From NCBI GenBank assembly GCA_947483545.1, contig CANKNP010000206.1, positions 1 to 9,260 on the forward strand: a DNA stretch of 9,260 nucleotides. Direction: 5' to 3'. The translations under genes and the position numbers were made by a program. This stretch comes from Deltaproteobacteria bacterium (GTDB lineage Bacteria; Myxococcota; UBA796; SXON01). Under the pieces are notes generated by a model, which saw only the letters and a program-made list of their open reading frames with translations, searched no databases and was not told where the DNA came from. Numbering within the stretch: position 1 is the first letter of the stretch; every line of letters starts with the position of its first letter. Below are positions 6,347 through 9,260 of the stretch, piece after piece.

Positions 6347-8228
6347 CGATCGAGATTGGCCAAACGCGCTGCGCCTCGGGGTGGTGCTCTGTGTGTCCGA
6401 GCTCGTGCTGACGCGGGTCAGCGCGCGAGAGCCCGTAGCGGGCATCACTGTCGCCGTGTCCGTGGTGGCGTTCCTGGTGCTCTCGGGGGTCCCGGCGCTG
6501 CTCTTCGACTTCGTCCCGCTCCCCCCGCGGCTCCGATTTGCCCTCCACCGCTTGAGCGGCTGGGGCCTTTGCACGCTGGTCGGCCTTGGGATCGTCGGGC
6601 CGGCGATCAACGAGGCTGCGGGCTCGAAGGCGGCGCTTGGCAGCGTCGTCGTGTTGTTGGCCGGGATCGCAGCGCTCTCCCGGCTCTCTCAGGAAGCGCC
6701 CCCGCGTCCGTACCCTCGCCCCTCCGCCGTTGGGATCTACCTGGCGCTGGCTGCCGTGGCTGCCTGGCTCGTCGGGCCCGGGAGTCTGCCTGCGCTCCCG
6801 GCGCTCCTCGCGCTGGTCGTCAGCGGCGCCGTCATTGCCGCACTCGCGTCGAGAAACCGGCTGGTGCTCCCCGCCGGCCTGCTTGGGATCGTGCTGGCGA
6901 GCTTGCCGTCGCTCCCGACCCAGGTGCCGTGGGCGGACCGCGCGCGCGGTCAGGGCCCCGACATTTTGCTCATCAGCGTGGACGCGCTGCGGTTCGACGC
7001 GGCCCTCCCGATGGGCGTCTATCAGAAGATCGCCTCCGAAGGCGTCGAGTTCACGTCGGCCCAAGCACCCGCACCATGGACCCTCCCGTCGATCGCGAGC
7101 CTGCTCACCGGGGTGCCGCCGTCCATCCACGGCGCGGGTGCACAGGCCGAGGGGGTCCGCTCGGGGGTGGCCCCGTCGGCGCCTGCGCTGGCCCGAGACC
7201 TTGCGGCGTTGGGCTACGACACGGTCGGGCTGATCGCACCGAACCCCTTCGCGGGGGCGAGTTTTGGGATGGACCGGGGTTTTGATTATTTCTATCAGCC
7301 GGGTTGGAGCCCCTACGCATTGCCGAGGGGGAAGGAGAACCTCGCTGCTTGCCCGCTCCTGGTGCGCATCTCGGAGAAGCTGTCGAAGCACATCCTGTGC
7401 CGCTCGATCGACGGTGCGGGGCTCACGGATCACGCGCTCGACGTGCTGGCACAGCGACGGGACCGGCCCCTTTTCTTGTGGATTCATTACCTGGACGTAC
7501 ACCTGCCCTACGTCCACACGGTCAACCCGACGGTGTCCGCGGCCGTCCGCACCGTGGTCACGGGCGACTTCTACGCCGAGCTGGCGAAGATCCGGAGCAG
7601 GCCCGGCCTGCGCGAGGAGCTATGGGCCGCCAACGAGGATGAGGTGCGCTTCGTGGATGGCCAGGCGCAGCGAATCGTCGACGCGTTTGGGGAGCGCCCG
7701 CGCGTCACGGTTCTCACCGCGGATCACGGCGAGGAGCTCTTTGAGCACGGCGGTGTCGAGCACGGCCACGCGCTCTTCCAAGAGGTGATCCAGATCCCGT
7801 TGGTCATCTCTGGGCTCAAGCGGGCGCCTGGGGTGAGCCCCGAGCCCGTCACCCTCGTGGACGTGACGAAGACGCTGCTCGCCGCCGCCGGCGGGAACGA
7901 CCCGTTGATGATGGGCGTGGATCTCGCGGGCGACATCCCCGATAGCCGGTTGTTGCGCTCGGGAAACATGCTGCGCGTGGCGCCCGATCGCATGTTTACG
8001 ATTCGGCGTGGCTGGTGGAAAGCCATCACGGACGAGGAGCTGCCAGCCGCCCTGTTCGATTTGCAGAGCGACCCGGGCGAGTTGCACAACCTGGCGGCGG
8101 ACCAATCGGGGATCTACCGGGAGCTCATGGAGGGGCAGCCGCGGGAGAGCTTGGGGGGTGGGGCGGCCGTGGAGCTCAGCGAGGAGCAGAGGGCGAGGTT
8201 GGAGGCGTTGGGGTATGTGGGGGAGTAG
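6312..8228 (+). CDS. Membrane-anchored sulfatase-like protein (alkaline phosphatase superfamily) with Thr at the nucleophile site
   Basis: This 638-residue protein has about seven hydrophobic segments in its first 200 residues (near 18-35, 43-68, 82-100, 108-124, 138-155, 158-180 and 183-200), then a sulfatase-type domain expected outside the membrane. Metal and active-site elements are SVDALRFD (Asp224), the nucleophile motif PWTLPSIASLLTG with Thr257, DVHLPY (Asp395, His397), ADHGEE (Asp471, His472) and EHGHAL (His484, His486). The C-terminus has LFDLQSDPGELHNLA and ends LEALGYVGE, both standard sulfatase-family features. Because the CxPxR signature is replaced by TLPSI, it should not need formylglycine; a phospho- or glycerophospho-transfer or hydrolysis, as in Thr-nucleophile relatives, is more likely. 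The ATG at 6312 overlaps the preceding gene by 35 bp and follows GGCGGA; GTG 6333 or TTG 6339 are alternatives. The overlap indicates coexpression with the SUMF1-fold gene. Confidence 0.88.
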   Translation: MGRSRSGVRLGSDRDWPNALRLGVVLCVSELVLTRVSAREPVAGITVAVSVVAFLVLSGVPALLFDFVPLPPRLRFALHRLSGWGLCTLVGLGIVGPAINEAAGSKAALGSVVVLLAGIAALSRLSQEAPPRPYPRPSAVGIYLALAAVAAWLVGPGSLPALPALLALVVSGAVIAALASRNRLVLPAGLLGIVLASLPSLPTQVPWADRARGQGPDILLISVDALRFDAALPMGVYQKIASEGVEFTSAQAPAPWTLPSIASLLTGVPPSIHGAGAQAEGVRSGVAPSAPALARDLAALGYDTVGLIAPNPFAGASFGMDRGFDYFYQPGWSPYALPRGKENLAACPLLVRISEKLSKHILCRSIDGAGLTDHALDVLAQRRDRPLFLWIHYLDVHLPYVHTVNPTVSAAVRTVVTGDFYAELAKIRSRPGLREELWAANEDEVRFVDGQAQRIVDAFGERPRVTVLTADHGEELFEHGGVEHGHALFQEVIQIPLVISGLKRAPGVSPEPVTLVDVTKTLLAAAGGNDPLMMGVDLAGDIPDSRLLRSGNMLRVAPDRMFTIRRGWWKAITDEELPAALFDLQSDPGELHNLAADQSGIYRELMEGQPRESLGGGAAVELSEEQRARLEALGYVGE

Positions 8229-8281
8229 CGCCGCCGATCCGCGCGCTCGGCGAACCTCGCTCGCGGCTCGGCGGTCTCTTT

Positions 8282-8355
8282 GCACCGTTCCTACCGGTGG
8301 AATGCGACGGTCCGTCGAAGACGCCGGGCCCGCCGCCCTCCACCTGGAACGGTGC
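8282..8355. repeat. Inverted repeat with 10-bp and 5-bp perfect arms
   Basis: GCACCGTTCC (8282-8291) is the exact reverse complement of 8346-8355. Just inside, GGTGG (8296-8300) pairs with CCACC (8340-8344), leaving TACC and a single T unpaired. The loop of about 39 bases holds CGACGG-T-CCGTCG (8305-8317) and the palindrome CGGGCCCG (8325-8332), so the RNA or DNA could fold into a branched structure. No T run follows the stem, so it is not a standard intrinsic terminator for the upstream gene. Confidence 0.65.
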
Positions 8356-8360
8356 GGTTA

Positions 8361-8437
8361 GGGGCCAGCCCGGCTCCAAGTCAAGCACTTCCAGGGCCTT
8401 AGGATTGTGTTGTTTGTCCAGCGCCCGGGCTGGCCCC
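8361..8437. repeat. 13-bp perfect inverted repeat with 51-base spacer
   Basis: GGGGCCAGCCCGG (8361-8373) is the exact reverse complement of 8425-8437. The 51 bases between are visibly richer in A and T than the surroundings (for example AGGATTGTGTTGTTTG at 8401-8416). The right arm ends 6 bp before the -35-like TTGACA. This could be a small mobile or palindromic element with terminal inverted repeats, or a two-site operator upstream of rpsO. Confidence 0.65.
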
Positions 8438-8443
8438 CCGCCC

Positions 8444-8472
8444 TTGACACCCGCTCCCCCCCGCGCTAACCG
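8444..8472 (+). promoter_or_regulatory. Probable sigma-70-type promoter for rpsO-pnp
   Basis: A perfect TTGACA at 8444-8449 is followed, after 17 bases, by TAACCG at 8467-8472. The -35 is strong and the -10 is weak (only the leading TA matches TATAAT), a pattern tolerated in high-GC genomes, where GCTAAC-like -10 boxes occur. Transcription from about 8479 would give an rpsO leader of about 70 bases. Confidence 0.5.
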
Positions 8473-8537
8473 CCCGTCCCTGCGTACTGCCCCCTTGCGG
8501 GAGGCCATGCCCACTTCGGAGCGGTCGCATCTACCCC

Positions 8538-8542
8538 AGGAG
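8538..8542 (+). promoter_or_regulatory. Ribosome binding site of rpsO
   Basis: AGGAG stands 5 bases before the ATG at 8548 and 11 before the ATG at 8554, favouring the first as start. That choice also gives the usual 89-residue length of S15. Confidence 0.7.
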
Positions 8543-8547
8543 CCCCC

Positions 8548-8817
8548 ATGGCCATGACCGACACCCGCAAGGCCGAAGTAATCTCGACCTTCCGCGCCCA
8601 CGACACCGACTCCGGCTCTGCCGAGGTTCAAGTTGCGATCTTCACCGAGCGCATCATCTACCTGACCGAGCACTTCAAGACACATTCGAAGGACCACCAC
8701 AGCCGTCGTGGTCTCTTGAAGCTCGTCGGCCACCGCCGGCGCCTCTTGAAGTACCTCCGCAACACCGACGTGAGTCGGTACGATGCGGTGGTCCAGAAGC
8801 TGGGTCTGCGCAAGTAG
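8548..8817 (+). CDS. rpsO: 30S ribosomal protein S15
   Basis: S15 is a primary 16S rRNA-binding protein that organises the central domain of the 30S subunit and takes part in intersubunit bridge contact. The 89-residue length equals that of the E. coli protein. Signature segments are plain: DTGS-like [12 protein letters not shown] near residues 18-29, the [18 protein letters not shown] stretch near 40-57 with the RNA-contacting His and Arg residues, RRRLLKYL near 63-70 and the ending LGLRK. An ATG two codons downstream is a possible alternative start but is too far from the AGGAG. In many bacteria S15 represses its own translation by binding its mRNA leader, and rpsO is followed by pnp, as here. 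A hairpin attenuator lies just after the stop. Identification is secure. Confidence 0.98.
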   Translation: MAMTDTRKAEVISTFRAHDTDSGSAEVQVAIFTERIIYLTEHFKTHSKDHHSRRGLLKLVGHRRRLLKYLRNTDVSRYDAVVQKLGLRK

Positions 8818-8825
8818 CCCTCTGA

Positions 8826-8855
8826 CGAAAGGCAGCCCTCACCGGCTGCCTTTCG
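8826..8855 (+). terminator. Hairpin terminator/attenuator between rpsO and pnp
   Basis: CGAAAGGCAGCC (8826-8837) pairs perfectly with GGCTGCCTTTCG (8844-8855) around the 6-base loop CTCACC, starting 8 bases after the rpsO stop. The T run is poor (TTT lies within the stem and CGCTTTCG follows), so partial read-through into pnp or a role in RNase processing is plausible, as at the E. coli rpsO-pnp junction. Confidence 0.65.
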
Positions 8856-9137
8856 CGCTTTCGAACGTTCTTTCTCAACGGCCACAAGGCCAACACCCTC
8901 CTTCCAACGCTTGCAAGCAGTTTGCTTCGCAGGTCTTCGCGGACTGAGCGCGTCCACCTCGCATCCACCTTCGGTGGCTGGCTGCGGGGCCGGATTCGGG
9001 CTCACTCCGAGTAGGTCTACGGGGAATCTGGCGGCACCTGTACAGCCGGCTTGGGATGGGGCTTTCACGGTTTCCGGGCATGTCGTCCGGGCGCCAAAGC
9101 ACCCTCTGCAAACCGCAGAACTCTACAGGTATATCCA
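8856..9137. other. rpsO-pnp intergenic region / pnp leader
   Basis: About 280 bases without a supported gene precede pnp. Visible elements are small hairpins, CCACC-TTC-GGTGG (8965-8977) and TCTGC/GCAGA (9105-9109 with 9115-9119), and AGGT at 9127-9130 as a modest ribosome site 7 bases before the pnp ATG. Long pnp leaders are known to carry RNase III-cleaved, autoregulatory structures in E. coli; whether this one does is not visible. I found no convincing separate pnp promoter. Confidence 0.5.
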
Positions 9138-9260
9138 ATGCAACCACTCACTCCCATCACTGTGTCCGTCGAGATCGGCGGCCGCACCATGACCCTCTCC
9201 ACCGGCAAGTACGCCAAGCAGGCGTCCGGCGCCGTCGTTGTCTCCATGGCCGACAGCCAG
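9138..9260 (+). CDS. pnp: Polynucleotide phosphorylase, N-terminal fragment (cut by right edge)
   Basis: Polynucleotide phosphorylase is the phosphate-dependent 3'-5' exoribonuclease of the bacterial RNA degradosome. Only the first 41 codons are in the window and the frame is open at the edge. The N-terminus shows the family pattern: VEIGGRTMTLSTGKYAKQA, then SGAVVVSMADSQ, corresponding to the usual G-x5-TGk-ARQA-GAV-V strand order at the start of the first RNase PH domain. The ATG at 9138 is preceded by AGGT 7 bases upstream. The position directly after rpsO matches the conserved rpsO-pnp gene order, which supports the call despite the short fragment. Confidence 0.92.
   Translation, partial: MQPLTPITVSVEIGGRTMTLSTGKYAKQASGAVVVSMADSQ

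Larger units (their letters stand above)
8229..8547. other. Non-coding region upstream of rpsO with long inverted repeats
   Basis: These 319 bases contain no supported gene. From left to right they hold a GC-rich stretch after the sulfatase-like stop, an inverted repeat at 8282-8355, a second one at 8361-8437, a probable promoter at 8444-8472, and the rpsO leader ending with AGGAG at 8538-8542. The inverted repeats and promoter are listed separately. Confidence 0.7.

Noticed and set aside
8911..8939. TTGCAA followed at 17 bases by TCTTCG as a possible pnp promoter.
   Set aside because: The -10 match is too poor to support, and no other feature marks a start there.

Overview
The window is high-GC DNA (about two thirds G+C by eye), and every convincing gene lies on the + strand. 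The rpsO-pnp pair at the right end is a conserved bacterial backbone locus. Both predicted lipoproteins have very short leaders with no basic residue, one is followed by an Asp/Ser/Thr/Gly-rich linker, and the sulfatase-like and SUMF1-fold proteins are of a familiar type. Together these suggest a Myxococcota or other delta-proteobacterial-type Gram-negative organism. That is an inference from style, not from a phylogenetic marker search.

Region 1 (1-3712) is a tight three-gene operon. It holds a radical SAM/SPASM-like enzyme cut by the left edge, an ABC exporter half-transporter with fused membrane and ATPase domains starting 9 bp later, and a small DUF1499 lipoprotein whose GTG start overlaps the exporter's TGA. 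A radical SAM/SPASM enzyme beside an exporter is a common layout for maturation and export of a modified peptide. No precursor peptide is visible in the window, and any precursor would have to lie upstream of base 1.

Region 2 (3838-4968) is a stand-alone, membrane-anchored SGNH hydrolase or acyl esterase with all its key residues. It is followed by a roughly 340 bp non-coding stretch (4969-5306). That stretch contains a nested set of perfect inverted repeats (5017-5141) of REP/MITE type, bracketed by two copies of a 12-bp repeat.

Region 3 (5307-8228) holds a SUMF1/formylglycine-generating-enzyme-fold lipoprotein interrupted by an apparent one-base frameshift near 5538-5540. It overlaps a large membrane-anchored sulfatase-like protein of the alkaline phosphatase superfamily. 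This looks like a sulfatase plus activator pair, but neither protein carries the cysteine that pairing would need: the sulfatase has Thr at the nucleophile position and the SUMF1-fold protein lacks the catalytic cysteines.

Region 4 (8229-9260) begins with a 319 bp spacer containing two long perfect inverted repeats and a probable -35/-10 promoter. It continues with rpsO (ribosomal protein S15), a strong 12-bp hairpin attenuator or terminator, a roughly 280-base leader, and the first 41 codons of pnp (polynucleotide phosphorylase), which runs off the right edge. I see no tRNA, rRNA, CRISPR array, transposase or phage gene.
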